Assembly: GCA_031282905.1 (NCBI GenBank)
Contig: JAITCV010000175.1
Span: forward strand, 1-9,750
DNA length: 9,750 nt
Origin: Azoarcus sp.
GTDB taxonomy: Bacteria; Pseudomonadota; Gammaproteobacteria; Burkholderiales; Rhodocyclaceae
Reading direction: 5' to 3'
Part shown: positions 1-7,299 of the stretch, in pieces
Layout: the number at the start of each line of letters is the position of its first letter
How positions within the stretch are numbered: the stretch's first letter is position 1
Translations under genes and position numbers: made by a program
Notes under the pieces: model-generated
What the model saw: the letters and a program-made list of their open reading frames with translations, nothing else
The model's database searches: none
Told to the model about the DNA's origin: nothing

Positions 1-39
1 TATCCGTAATTCCAGCGCTTTTATATCCGCATTCACCAT
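1..39 (-). CDS. 5' end of an unidentified leftward gene (partial)
   Basis: An ATG (bases 39-37 on the minus strand) opens 13 sense codons, MVNADIKALELRI, that run off the left edge. A Shine-Dalgarno GGAG lies at 45-48, five bases before the ATG, and a good promoter lies upstream at 67-95. This makes a real start plausible although only the first residues are visible. The product cannot be recognised from 13 residues. The gene points the same way as the TPR gene but appears to have its own promoter. Confidence 0.45.
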   Translation of the reverse strand, partial: MVNADIKALELRI

Positions 40-60
40 ACCAACTCCGTATTCACCAGA
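26..60. repeat. imperfect 15-bp direct repeat, 20-bp period
   Basis: TCCGCATTCACCATA (26-40) and TCCGTATTCACCAGA (46-60) match at 13 of 15 positions and are offset by exactly 20 bp, about two helical turns. They span the ribosome-binding site, the start codon and the predicted transcription start of the leftward partial gene. This could be a tandem regulator site or a slippage duplication. Confidence 0.4.
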
Positions 61-66
61 TCAGCC

Positions 67-95
67 AATATCTCATATTATCATATAAATGTCAA
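67..95 (-). promoter_or_regulatory. sigma-70-type promoter, leftward
   Basis: On the minus strand a perfect -35 TTGACA (95-90) is followed by a 17-bp AT-rich spacer and a -10 GATATT (72-67, 4 of 6 consensus). Predicted initiation is near position 60, leaving about 20 bases to the GGAG and ATG of the partial gene at 39. The -10 overlaps a perfect small palindrome, AATAT-CTC-ATATT (67-79), which could be an operator half or chance in AT-rich DNA. Confidence 0.5.
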
Positions 96-101
96 TATTA
101 T

Positions 102-1451
102 TTACAGACGAATCCTAACCTGTTTGCGCATCGCCGGATCGTCCCCGAAACGCCGGATGATTTCATCATGGATGCTCAGCGCGGCTTCGAGTTTTCCTTG
201 TTCCCTCAGGGCAAAGCCTTTGTTGTAAAACGCCGTAGCAAGTTGCCTGCGCATCTCGGGCGCGGGATCGTCACCAAAGCGCAAAATCAGTTCGTCATAG
301 GCAGCAATCGAAGCCGCGAAATTTCCCCTTTCTCCCAGGGCGCTGCCTTTGTTGTAAAGCGCCCGGGCAACCTGCTCGTGCACGGCGGGCGTCGAATCTT
401 CTCCGAAACGATGAATGATCTCGTCGTAAGCGGACAGCATGGCTTCGATCCCGGCGGCTTCCTCCCACTGCCGCAGGGTGCCGCCCTTGTTGAACAGTGC
501 CTTGGCGACCCATTCGCGCACGGCGGGAGCTGAATCCTCCTTGAAGCGGGAAAAGACTTCATCATAGCTGGCAATCGAAGCCGCGAAGTTTTCCTGTTTT
601 CCCAGGACGCAGCCCTTGTTGAACAGCGCTTCGGCCACGCGCCTGCGCATATCGGGGTTTTCTTCGTCCAGGAAATGTCCGAAGCGGTGGATGATTTCGT
701 CGTAGGCAGCGAGCGCGTCCGTGGATTTTCCCTGTTTTCCCAGCGTATATCCCTTGTTGTACAGCGCTTCGGCGACCTGTTCGCATACAGCGGGCGATGA
801 ATCTTCCCGGAAACGCGCAATGACTTCGTCGTAGACAGCAAACGCGGCATCGGCATGTTCCAATCTCTCCAGAATATACCCCTTGTTGAAGAGCGCCTCG
901 GCCACCCATTCGCGCGCCTCGGGTGCGGGATCATCACCGAAACGGCGGAGGATTTCGTCATAGGCGACGAGCGCGGCCTCGAAATTTTCCAGAGCTTCCC
1001 AGGCATATCCCCGGTTGAAAAACGCTCCGGCAATCTGTTCATGCAAGGCGGGATCGTTGTCGAAGCGGCGGAGGACTTCGTCGCAAGCGGCAAGCGCGGC
1101 TTCGAAGTCTCCCAATTCCGTTGACGCGGAGCATTTGATCAAGAGCGCCTCGGCCACTCTTTCACGCACATCGGACGTGGGATTCTCCCCGAAACGGCGG
1201 AGGACTTCATCGCAGACGGCAGACACAGCCTCGAAATTTCCCTGTTGCCTCAAGGTGTAGCTCTTGTTGACGAGCGCCCGGGCCATTTGTTCACGCACGA
1301 CGGGTGTCGGGTCATCGCCGAAACGGCGGACGACTTCGTCATAGAGCGCGATTTCTTCCGCGAACTTTTCTTCTTTTCCCAGGCGGAGCGCTTCGTCGAT
1401 TCGCGCCTGGGCAAGTTGGGCGGCATCGCTGGCAGGGGATGGGGGATTCAT
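102..1451 (-). CDS. TPR-like repeat protein (10 units of ~43 residues)
   Basis: This 449-residue protein consists almost wholly of tandem helix-pair repeats of the tetratricopeptide class. Units begin near residues 12, 55, 98, 139, 182, 225, 271, 314, 360 and 403. The consensus is roughly VAEALFNKGYxL followed by FxAALAAYDEIIRRFGDDP. No catalytic domain, signal peptide or membrane segment is visible, so a cytoplasmic protein-binding scaffold is the natural inference; the partner is unknown. Start choice: an upstream in-frame TTG (1460) sits only 2 bases after the AAGGA, whereas ATG at 1451 has a workable 11-base spacing, so I use the ATG. Neighbours give no functional clue: a decayed gene lies upstream and an independently promoted gene downstream. 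No clear terminator follows the TAA. Repeat number in such genes often varies between strains. Confidence 0.85.
   Translation of the reverse strand: MNPPSPASDAAQLAQARIDEALRLGKEEKFAEEIALYDEVVRRFGDDPTPVVREQMARALVNKSYTLRQQGNFEAVSAVCDEVLRRFGENPTSDVRERVAEALLIKCSASTELGDFEAALAACDEVLRRFDNDPALHEQIAGAFFNRGYAWEALENFEAALVAYDEILRRFGDDPAPEAREWVAEALFNKGYILERLEHADAAFAVYDEVIARFREDSSPAVCEQVAEALYNKGYTLGKQGKSTDALAAYDEIIHRFGHFLDEENPDMRRRVAEALFNKGCVLGKQENFAASIASYDEVFSRFKEDSAPAVREWVAKALFNKGGTLRQWEEAAGIEAMLSAYDEIIHRFGEDSTPAVHEQVARALYNKGSALGERGNFAASIAAYDELILRFGDDPAPEMRRQLATAFYNKGFALREQGKLEAALSIHDEIIRRFGDDPAMRKQVRIRL
105..1418 (-). repeat. tandem ~129-bp coding repeats in the TPR gene
   Basis: The ten protein units are encoded by DNA repeats of mostly 129 bp (43 codons). 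One unit is 41 residues and two are 46 residues, so all length changes are whole codons. Some units stay similar at DNA level: the run GCAATCGAAGCCGCGAA occurs near 303 and again near 572. This points to recent internal duplication or gene conversion in part of the array. Because of the repeats, other frames on the minus strand also stay open for long stretches; these are not genes. Confidence 0.75.
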
Positions 1452-1565
1452 TGGTGTCAAATTCCTTTCTCACGAGGGGCGATTAAATTAGAGGACAGAA
1501 GACAGTAACAGGCGGCGTTGCCGCTCTGCTCTGCGTATCCATTAGTCACTGATCGAGGAACGGGT
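1452..1565. other. intergenic leader region of the TPR gene
   Basis: No gene is supported here. The stretch contains the TPR gene's Shine-Dalgarno (AAGGA, minus strand, just above 1460) and a small perfect hairpin GCGGC-GTT-GCCGC at 1512-1524. I see no convincing -35/-10 pair. There is no T-run after the hairpin, so it is not a typical terminator. Confidence 0.4.
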
Positions 1566-1968
1566 ATGATCGAGCAAAGCGATGGCAATACGGAAGCGGA
1601 AGTCAACGCGGACGACAATAGCCCGGCTTTCTTCCCAGCGGGCGGATTGCAGAGATATTGGCCGCGCTTCTCATCGTGGCAATATTCGCCGGCTGTAAGT
1701 AAGGAGTTCTTTGGCGGTTTTGTATTCCCGAAAACGGCGATCTATCTCTTCAGTGGATGTGGAGCAACAAGGCAGGACCGGAGCGTCGTTCGCCAACACC
1801 GTCAACACAGGTGCGACAAGGCAGGATTGGGGGAGGCTCGCCGTCTATGAGGAGATCGACCGCCATTTTTCTCCCTTCCTCGGGAAGACGCATGGATTGC
1901 CACGGCGCGCCTCGCCATGACCGATCAGGACAGTGTTTCGTCGGGTAACTGGAAGGGCTGGAAGCTCA
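1566..1968 (+). pseudogene. probable decayed rightward gene, multiple frameshifts
   Basis: A well-placed Shine-Dalgarno GAGGA precedes ATG 1566, which opens a hydrophilic acidic N-terminus (MIEQSDGNTEAEVNADDNS). Protein-like quality then moves between frames. Frame two carries a hydrophobic, membrane-helix or lipobox-like stretch, IAEILAALLIVAIFAGC, at about 1646-1696, followed by a stop. Frame three carries DWGRLAVYEEIDRHFSPFL near 1822-1878. The first frame resumes with REDAWIATARLAMTDQDSV from 1881 and continues to about 1968, where it meets the 3' end of the decarboxylase gene. No single frame gives a sensible protein. I read this as an exported or membrane protein gene disrupted by at least two or three small indels. 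The family is not recognised. The alternative is that this is plain non-coding DNA. Confidence 0.3.
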
Positions 1969-4221
1969 ATCGTCCCCATCGCCCAGGACGCAATCGACGT
2001 AATACCGCCCATGCTCTCCTTTCACCAAGCCGTGGATATCGGTCTCGAAGCCGGGAAAGCAGAGGTTGAATTCCTGCGCAAAACTCAGATAGCGCACGAT
2101 GGTGGCATTGAAACGCTCGCCGGGAATCAATACTGGAATTCCGGGCGGGTAGGGCGTGACCAGCATCGCGGTAACGCGCCCTTCGAGGTCGGCGAGCGCC
2201 ACCCGCTCGATTTCGCGGTGGGCCACGCGCGCGAAGGCGTCGGCGGGCTTCATTGCGGGCACCATGTCGGATAGATACATCTCGGTGGTGAGACGGGCGA
2301 CATCGTGCGCCTTGTAGAACAGGTGAATGTCGTTGCACAAATCCTTCAGTCCTACCCGTTCATAACGTGGATGGCGGGCGATGAATTCCGGCATGACCCG
2401 CCACAGCGGCTGGTTGCTGTCGTAATCGTCCTTGAATTGCTGCAATTCGGTGAGCATCGTGTTCCAGCGGCCCTTGGTGATGCCGATGGTAAACATGATG
2501 AAAAAAGAATAAAGCCCGGTTTTTTCGACAATGATGCCGTGTTCGGCGAGGTATTTGGTGACGATGGCCGCGGGAATGCCGGTGTGATCGGCAAAATCGC
2601 CGTCGACATCCAGCCCCGGCGTGATGATGGTGGCCTTGATCGGGTCGAGCATGTTGAAACCTTCGGCCAGATCGCCGAAACCGTGCCAGCGCTCGTTGGC
2701 CTTGAGCATCCAGTCCTCGCGGTCGAGTTCGCCATCGTCATCGAGGCGGTCGGGGCCCCAGACCTTGAACCACCAGTCGTCCGCGCCGTAATCGCCGCCG
2801 ACCTTGCGCATCGCCTGACGGAATTCGATGGCTTCGTTCAGCGATTCGTTGACCAGCGCGCTGCCGCCGGGTGCTTCCATCATCGCCGCGGCCACGTCGC
2901 AGGAGGCGATGATGGCGTATTGCGGCGAGGTCGAGGTGTGCCTCAGGTAGGCTTCGTTGAACACATCGCGGTCGAGTTGGCGCACTTCCGAGTTCTGCAC
3001 CAGGATTTGCGAAGCCTGGCTCAAACCGGCAAGCAGTTTGTGGGTCGATTGGGTGGAAAACACCATCGATTCCCGGCATCGTGGCCGTCCCTCGCCGATG
3101 GCGTGGTAATCGCCATAGAAATCATGGAAGGCGGCGTGCGGCAGCCAGGCTTCGTCGAAGTGCAAGGTGTCGATGTTGCCGTCGAGCATCTGCTTGATGG
3201 TTTCGACGTTGTAGATTACACCGTCATAGGTTGATTGGGTAATGGTGAGAATGCGCGGTTTCTTGTCTTTTGCCTCGCGCGCGAAGGGATTGGCTTCGAT
3301 CTTTTTCTGGATGTTCTCCATCGAAAATTCGGCGAGCGGAATCGGCCCGATGATGCCGTAATGGTTGCGGGTTGGGGTGAGGAAGACCGGCACCGCGCCT
3401 GTCATGATGATGGAATGAAGAATGGATTTGTGGCAATTGCGGTCGACCACCACGATGTCGCCCGCCGCCACCGTGGTGTGCCAGACCATCTTGTTCGAGG
3501 TCGAGGTGCCGTTGGTGACGAAATAGAGATGGTCGCAGTTGAAGATGCGCGCCGCGTTGCGCTCGGAGGCGGCGACCGGGCCGGTGTGGTCGAGCAATTG
3601 CCCGAGTTCGTCGACGGCGTTGCAGACGTCGGCGCGCAGCATGTTTTCGCCGAAGAATTGATGGAACATCTGCCCGACCGGGCTTTTCAGGAAGGCAACG
3701 CCGCCCGAATGACCGGGGCAGTGCCAGGAATAGGAACTGTCGGCGGCGTAGTGGGTGAGCGCGCGGAAAAACGGTGGCGGCAGCGAATCGAGGTAATGCC
3801 GGGCTTCCCGCACGACATAGCGGGCGATGAATTCCGGCGTGTCCTCGAACATATGGATGAAGCCGTGCAATTCGCGCAGCACGTCGTTGGGAATATGGCG
3901 CGCGGTGCGGGTTTCGCCGTAGAGAAAGATGGGGATGTCGGTGTTGCGGCGGCGGATGGCTTCGACGAAGGCGCGCAGGGCGGCGATAGCCTTGTCGGCG
4001 GCTTCGCGCGAGGTGAATTCGTCGTCATCGATGGAGAGGATGAAGGCCGAGGCGCGGCTTTGCTGCTGGGCAAAGGAGGCAAGATCGCCGTAGCTGGTCG
4101 CGCCGAGCACGTCCATGCCTTCTTTGCCGATGGCTTCGACCAGCGCGCGGATGTCCAGTCCGGAGGCGTTTTCGGCGCGAAAGTCTTCGTCGATGATGAT
4201 GATGGGGAAGTTGAATCGCAT
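1966..4221 (-). CDS. Orn/Lys/Arg decarboxylase, LdcA-like (probable lysine decarboxylase)
   Basis: A 751-residue fold-type I PLP amino-acid decarboxylase that releases CO2 from a basic amino acid, most likely lysine to cadaverine. Domain order matches the family: a flavodoxin-like wing domain (about 1-145), the PLP-binding core (about 150-600) and the C-terminal domain (about 605-740). Visible motifs are SWHCPGHSGG (W166-H167), DRNCHKS, HFDEAW with Asp356 expected to contact the PLP ring nitrogen, and QSTHKLL with Lys395 as the predicted Schiff-base lysine. Length, the phrase KSPVGQ-FHQFFGEN and the ending FPGFETDIHG resemble, from memory, the Pseudomonas lysine decarboxylase LdcA. Arginine decarboxylase AdiA is the main alternative and substrate cannot be settled by eye. 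Start: ATG with AGAGG seven bases upstream. It is transcribed divergently from the RNase gene. Roles known for the family are acid resistance, polyamine supply and lysine catabolism. No antiporter gene is adjacent. Confidence 0.93.
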   Translation of the reverse strand: MRFNFPIIIIDEDFRAENASGLDIRALVEAIGKEGMDVLGATSYGDLASFAQQQSRASAFILSIDDDEFTSREAADKAIAALRAFVEAIRRRNTDIPIFLYGETRTARHIPNDVLRELHGFIHMFEDTPEFIARYVVREARHYLDSLPPPFFRALTHYAADSSYSWHCPGHSGGVAFLKSPVGQMFHQFFGENMLRADVCNAVDELGQLLDHTGPVAASERNAARIFNCDHLYFVTNGTSTSNKMVWHTTVAAGDIVVVDRNCHKSILHSIIMTGAVPVFLTPTRNHYGIIGPIPLAEFSMENIQKKIEANPFAREAKDKKPRILTITQSTYDGVIYNVETIKQMLDGNIDTLHFDEAWLPHAAFHDFYGDYHAIGEGRPRCRESMVFSTQSTHKLLAGLSQASQILVQNSEVRQLDRDVFNEAYLRHTSTSPQYAIIASCDVAAAMMEAPGGSALVNESLNEAIEFRQAMRKVGGDYGADDWWFKVWGPDRLDDDGELDREDWMLKANERWHGFGDLAEGFNMLDPIKATIITPGLDVDGDFADHTGIPAAIVTKYLAEHGIIVEKTGLYSFFIMFTIGITKGRWNTMLTELQQFKDDYDSNQPLWRVMPEFIARHPRYERVGLKDLCNDIHLFYKAHDVARLTTEMYLSDMVPAMKPADAFARVAHREIERVALADLEGRVTAMLVTPYPPGIPVLIPGERFNATIVRYLSFAQEFNLCFPGFETDIHGLVKGEHGRYYVDCVLGDGDD

Positions 4222-4300
4222 GGCAAAGCCTCTGTCGGAAATGCTCGGGCAGAAATCAAATGCGCGAGGTTACGCCAAAATAGCGTCGACCGCTTTGCGG

Positions 4301-4326
4301 AATACCTGGAAACTGTGCAAGGTATT
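4301..4326. promoter_or_regulatory. inverted repeat in the divergent intergenic region, candidate operator
   Basis: AATACCT (4301-4307) and AGGTATT (4320-4326) form a perfect 7-bp inverted repeat with a 12-base centre, placing the half-sites about two helical turns apart. A further AGGTATT occurs at 4365-4371. The site lies between the divergent starts of the decarboxylase (4221) and the RNase (4419), so one bound regulator could affect both. No regulator gene is in the window. I see no strong -35/-10 pair; TACACT at 4384-4389 is a weak -10 candidate for the rightward gene. Confidence 0.3.
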
Positions 4327-4418
4327 ACGCGCCGGCTGCATGTGCCACGCGGATTTCACCGCAAAGGTATTTGTCGTTCCTGCTACACTGCCGAGCTTGC
4401 TTATTTGCCGGATTACCG

Positions 4419-6329
4419 ATGTTCGTCTTGTTCGAAGAGGATGGCGCCTTCAAGGCGGGAACCGTGCTCGATGATAACGATGCCTCGTTCCAGGTCGAAA
4501 ATACCCATGGCAGACGGGTGAAGGTCAAACGCGCGAACGTGTTGCTCGATTTTCATGAGCCGTCGCCCGCTGATTTGCTGACCCGCGCCGAGGCCACTGC
4601 GGCAACGTTCGACATCGGCTTCCTGTGGGAAGTGTGTGGCGATGACGAATTCGCCTTTGCCGATTTCGCCGCTGATTATTACGGCCATGCTCCGGACGCG
4701 GTCGAGTCGGCGGCAATGCTGTTCTCCCTTTTTTCCGCGCCGGTCTGGTTCCATCGCAAGGGCAAGGGGCGTTTCCGCAAGGCACCGGCGGAAATCCTCC
4801 AGGCGGCGCTCGCGGGATTGGAGAAGAAACGCCAACAAGCCGAACTGATCGAGCGCATGCGCGCCGAACTGGTCGCCGGGCGCTTGCCGGAAAGCTTCAC
4901 CCATGATGATGGGATGCTGGCGCAGATTCTCTACCGCCCCGACCGCAATCGCGCCGAGGTCAAGGCGCTGGAAGCTGCGTGCGTGGATACCGGGCTTTCC
5001 GCCGCGCGCCTGCTGCTCAAGTGTGGCGCGCTGTCGTCGAGTTACGACTATCACTACAACCGTTTTCTGTTCGAGCAGTTTCCCGAGGGCACGGCCTTTC
5101 CGTCGTTCGCGCCGCCATCGCGGCCCATGGACGATTGGCCCTTGGCCGAAGTCGTGGCATTTTCGATCGACGATGCCACGACCACTGAAATCGACGATGC
5201 GTTTTCGGTCACGCCCAAGGCCGATGGCGGCTGGAGGATCGGCATCCACATCGCCGCGCCCGCGTTGGGCTTCGCCCGGGGAAGCGAATTCGATGCCATC
5301 GCGCGGCGGCGTTTGTCCACGGTATATATGCCCGGCAGCAAGATCACCATGTTGCCCGACGAGGTGGTCAACGCCTTTACCTTGGCCGAGGGCAAGGCGC
5401 GCCCAACATTGTCGCTCTACCTCGACGTGCGTCCCGATCTCGCCATCGTCGGGCATGAGAGCCGGATCGAGCGCGTTCCCGTGTTTGCCAACCTGCGCCA
5501 TCACGATATCGAACCGCTGTTCAACGAACAGACACTGGATGAAGGCGGCCCCGATTTTCCGTGGAAAAAAGAACTCATCTTGTTGTGGGAACTGGCGACC
5601 GTGCTGGAGGCCGGGCGCGGCAAGCCATCGGCATTCGCCAGCCAGGTCGATTACAACTTCACCGTCGATTGGTCGCGGGATACGCCCGATGGCCCGGGCG
5701 TGGTGACGATAGGCCAGCGCCTGCGCGGTTCGCCAATGGATAAACTGGTCGCCGAACTGATGATCCTCGCCAATTCCACCTGGGGAAAATTGCTCGACGA
5801 GGCGGGCGTGCCGGGCATCTACCGCGTGCAGGGCGGCGGCAAGGTGCGGATGTCGACCGTTGCCGCGCCGCATGAAGGTCTTGGGGTGGATTGCTATGCA
5901 TGGTCGAGTTCGCCGTTGCGGCGCTATATCGACCTCGCCAACCAATGGCAACTCATCGCCGTGCTGACCGGCACTGAACCGGCCTTCGCGCCCCAATCGG
6001 TCGATCTCATGTCCGCGCTGCGCGATTTCGAACTGGTATATGCCGAATACAATGAATTCCAGCGTCACATGGAGCGTTACTGGTGCGTGCGCTGGCTGCG
6101 GCAAAACCGGCCAGAGACGGTCGAAGCCATCGTATTGCGCGATAATCTGGTGCGCCTCGTGGCGATTCCGCTGGTGTTCAAGGTGCATGCGTTGCCGCCG
6201 CAATTGCCGGGTTCGAGGGTGAGCCTCGCCATCGGGCGCAGCGATCTGATCGACATCGAGGTCGATGCGCGCTACATTGGCACGCTCGCCGAACCCGATA
6301 CGAACAACCAGGAAGAACAGGTATTCTGA
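4419..6329 (+). CDS. RNase II / RNB-family 3'-5' exoribonuclease
   Basis: A 636-residue protein with an RNB catalytic domain, expected to degrade single-stranded RNA processively from the 3' end in the cytoplasm using metal ions. The N-terminal 45 residues form a small beta-rich module, followed by a helical region with EILQAALAGLEKKRQQ. The RNB core starts near residue 245. The acidic active-site motif reads SIDDATTTEIDDAF, giving Asp251, Glu257, Asp259 and Asp260; RNase II has Asp at the Glu257 position. The downstream SSPLRRY motif (S497-Y503) carries the conserved arginine expected near the active site. No obvious C-terminal S1 basic tail of RNase R type is seen, so an RNase II-like or divergent RNB subgroup fits best. 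Start: ATG 4419 matches the expected compact N-terminus; the Shine-Dalgarno is weak (GGA, 6 bases upstream). It leads the cluster with the TonB genes, aroE and mtgA. Confidence 0.9.
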   Translation: MFVLFEEDGAFKAGTVLDDNDASFQVENTHGRRVKVKRANVLLDFHEPSPADLLTRAEATAATFDIGFLWEVCGDDEFAFADFAADYYGHAPDAVESAAMLFSLFSAPVWFHRKGKGRFRKAPAEILQAALAGLEKKRQQAELIERMRAELVAGRLPESFTHDDGMLAQILYRPDRNRAEVKALEAACVDTGLSAARLLLKCGALSSSYDYHYNRFLFEQFPEGTAFPSFAPPSRPMDDWPLAEVVAFSIDDATTTEIDDAFSVTPKADGGWRIGIHIAAPALGFARGSEFDAIARRRLSTVYMPGSKITMLPDEVVNAFTLAEGKARPTLSLYLDVRPDLAIVGHESRIERVPVFANLRHHDIEPLFNEQTLDEGGPDFPWKKELILLWELATVLEAGRGKPSAFASQVDYNFTVDWSRDTPDGPGVVTIGQRLRGSPMDKLVAELMILANSTWGKLLDEAGVPGIYRVQGGGKVRMSTVAAPHEGLGVDCYAWSSSPLRRYIDLANQWQLIAVLTGTEPAFAPQSVDLMSALRDFELVYAEYNEFQRHMERYWCVRWLRQNRPETVEAIVLRDNLVRLVAIPLVFKVHALPPQLPGSRVSLAIGRSDLIDIEVDARYIGTLAEPDTNNQEEQVF

Positions 6330-6344
6330 TCCATTATTCACCCG

Positions 6345-6350
6345 TAGAAT
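6345..6350 (+). promoter_or_regulatory. TAGAAT -10-like box before the first TonB gene
   Basis: TAGAAT (5 of 6 to TATAAT) lies exactly seven bases before ATG 6358, so transcription from it would begin at or next to the start codon. No Shine-Dalgarno is visible before this gene, which would fit a leaderless transcript. No good -35 is seen, so the element is tentative. Confidence 0.35.
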
Positions 6351-6357
6351 TTCGCCC

Positions 6358-7248
6358 ATGGCCCAGCTTTCGTCTACCTCTTCAGTTTCGATCCACGGCA
6401 ACGGCGCCCTGCTGGTCGGGATGATTTTTTCCTTGCTGATGCATGGCGTGATATTGGCCGTACATTTCAGCATGCCCAGTAGATCCCCCCGGCGTCCGCC
6501 CGATCTCGAAATCGTGCTCGTCAATGCTCGTCATGCCAAGGCGCCGGAAAACGCCGAGCTTCTGGCGCAGGCAAACCTGGATGCGGGAGGCATCAGCGAC
6601 CAGCCGGATCGGGCCACCACCCCGCTGCCGCCGCAACAAAGCAACCGCGATGGCGATGCCCTGGTCGACGCCGACCTGCCGCGAACCACACCCCAAGCGC
6701 GTGAACGACCCACCGTGATGACCCGGGCAGAAAGTACGGTTGCGGCACCCAATAAACCGCCCCAACCCGAAACGCCGCTTGAGCAGCAAGGTCCGGGCGG
6801 AAACGACATGCTCACCAGCGCAGCCGCCCAAGCTCGTCTCCAGGCCGAAATCGACCGCCAAGTGCGGGACTATGCCAAGCGTCCACGCCGCACAGCCGTC
6901 GGCTCGCGCACGCGGGAACACCACTTTGCCCAGTACCTCGATAGCTGGCGGCTAAAGATCGAACGTATCGGCACCCTGAATTACCCTGAAGACGCGCGCG
7001 GCAAAATCTATGGCAGTTTGGTGCTGACGGTCAGCATCCGCGCCGACGGCAGTGTCGAGAAAATCGAGATCAACCGCAGTTCCGGACATACGGTGCTGGA
7101 TGAAGCCGCCGTGCGCATCGTCAGGATGGGCGAGCCTTATGCGCCTTTCCCGGAAAATATCCGTAGAAACACCGATGTGATCGATGTGACCCGCATATGG
7201 ACGTTTACCAACCAGAGCCAGCTTGTTACCTACAACAGGGAGCCTTGA
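6358..7248 (+). CDS. TonB-family energy transducer, full-length copy
   Basis: A 296-residue inner-membrane-anchored periplasmic protein. A single N-terminal helix (about residues 17-38) carries the SxxxH motif (Ser25, His29) that in TonB is needed for coupling to ExbB/ExbD and the proton motive force. A proline-containing linker follows (about 40-185), including PPDLEIVLVNARHA. The C-terminal TonB domain spans about 205-285, with LNYPEDARGKIYG, SVEKIEINRSSGH and LDEAAVRIV. TonB proteins transmit energy to outer-membrane receptors; at this locus the true client is unknown and ExbB/ExbD are not in the window. Start: ATG 6358, 28 bases after the RNase stop. The longer in-frame start at 6265 would overlap the RNase and is disfavoured. 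The gene was duplicated to give the next gene. It may have its own promoter (TAGAAT at 6345). Confidence 0.88.
   Translation: MAQLSSTSSVSIHGNGALLVGMIFSLLMHGVILAVHFSMPSRSPRRPPDLEIVLVNARHAKAPENAELLAQANLDAGGISDQPDRATTPLPPQQSNRDGDALVDADLPRTTPQARERPTVMTRAESTVAAPNKPPQPETPLEQQGPGGNDMLTSAAAQARLQAEIDRQVRDYAKRPRRTAVGSRTREHHFAQYLDSWRLKIERIGTLNYPEDARGKIYGSLVLTVSIRADGSVEKIEINRSSGHTVLDEAAVRIVRMGEPYAPFPENIRRNTDVIDVTRIWTFTNQSQLVTYNREP
6934..7219 (+). repeat. direct repeat, copy 1 (TonB C-terminal domain)
   Basis: This 286-bp segment aligns without gaps to 7660-7945 (offset 726) with about 16 mismatches counted by eye, or 94% identity. An identical run of about 52 bp lies in the middle. It encodes the TonB C-terminal domain. 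Long near-identical direct repeats are a substrate for recombination that could delete or expand the gene pair. Confidence 0.9.
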
Positions 7249-7299
7249 GCCGGAAGCGCCGCATGGATCGGTCACGCAGTCATTGGCTGCCCCATTGCC
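7244..7299 (+). pseudogene. remnant of the aroE ribosome-binding site and first codons
   Basis: Bases 7244-7299 align with the leader and first 12 codons of the intact aroE (7997-8051). Both read CTTGAGCC, then a purine-rich site, then ATGGATCG, and end in CCCCATTGCC. The remnant has one extra base inside the coding part, so its frame breaks after MDR. Its ribosome-binding site has decayed from AGGAG to GGAAG. It is a scar left when the segment from the RNase 3' end to the aroE 5' end was duplicated in tandem. It is not expressed as a useful product. Confidence 0.75.

Noticed and set aside
287..1093. 268-codon open frame on the minus strand in a second frame of the TPR gene
   Set aside because: The repeated DNA keeps an alternative frame open; the translation is Arg/Ser/Thr-rich and lacks the TPR pattern.
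1512..1524. GCGGC-GTT-GCCGC hairpin as a terminator
   Set aside because: The stem is only 5 bp and no T-run follows on either strand.
1768..1826. CAAGGCAGGA repeated at 1768 and 1817 as a mobile-element end or array
   Set aside because: Only two 10-base copies, without inverted ends, target duplications or a transposase.
1904..1911. GGCGCGCC palindrome as a regulatory site
   Set aside because: An 8-base GC palindrome is expected by composition in this genome and has no supporting context.
3235..4521. 428-codon open frame on the plus strand opposite the decarboxylase
   Set aside because: It is antisense to a decarboxylase with intact active-site motifs; no ribosome-binding site or recognisable domain.
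6265..6357. Upstream start for the first TonB gene
   Set aside because: It would overlap the RNase coding end and add residues before the typical short N-terminus; the leader shared with copy 2 supports ATG 6358.
4413..6524. 703-codon open frame on the minus strand opposite the RNase gene
   Set aside because: It is antisense to a gene with clear RNB motifs; the long frame follows from GC-rich codon use. Its translation is low in complexity and matches no family I know.
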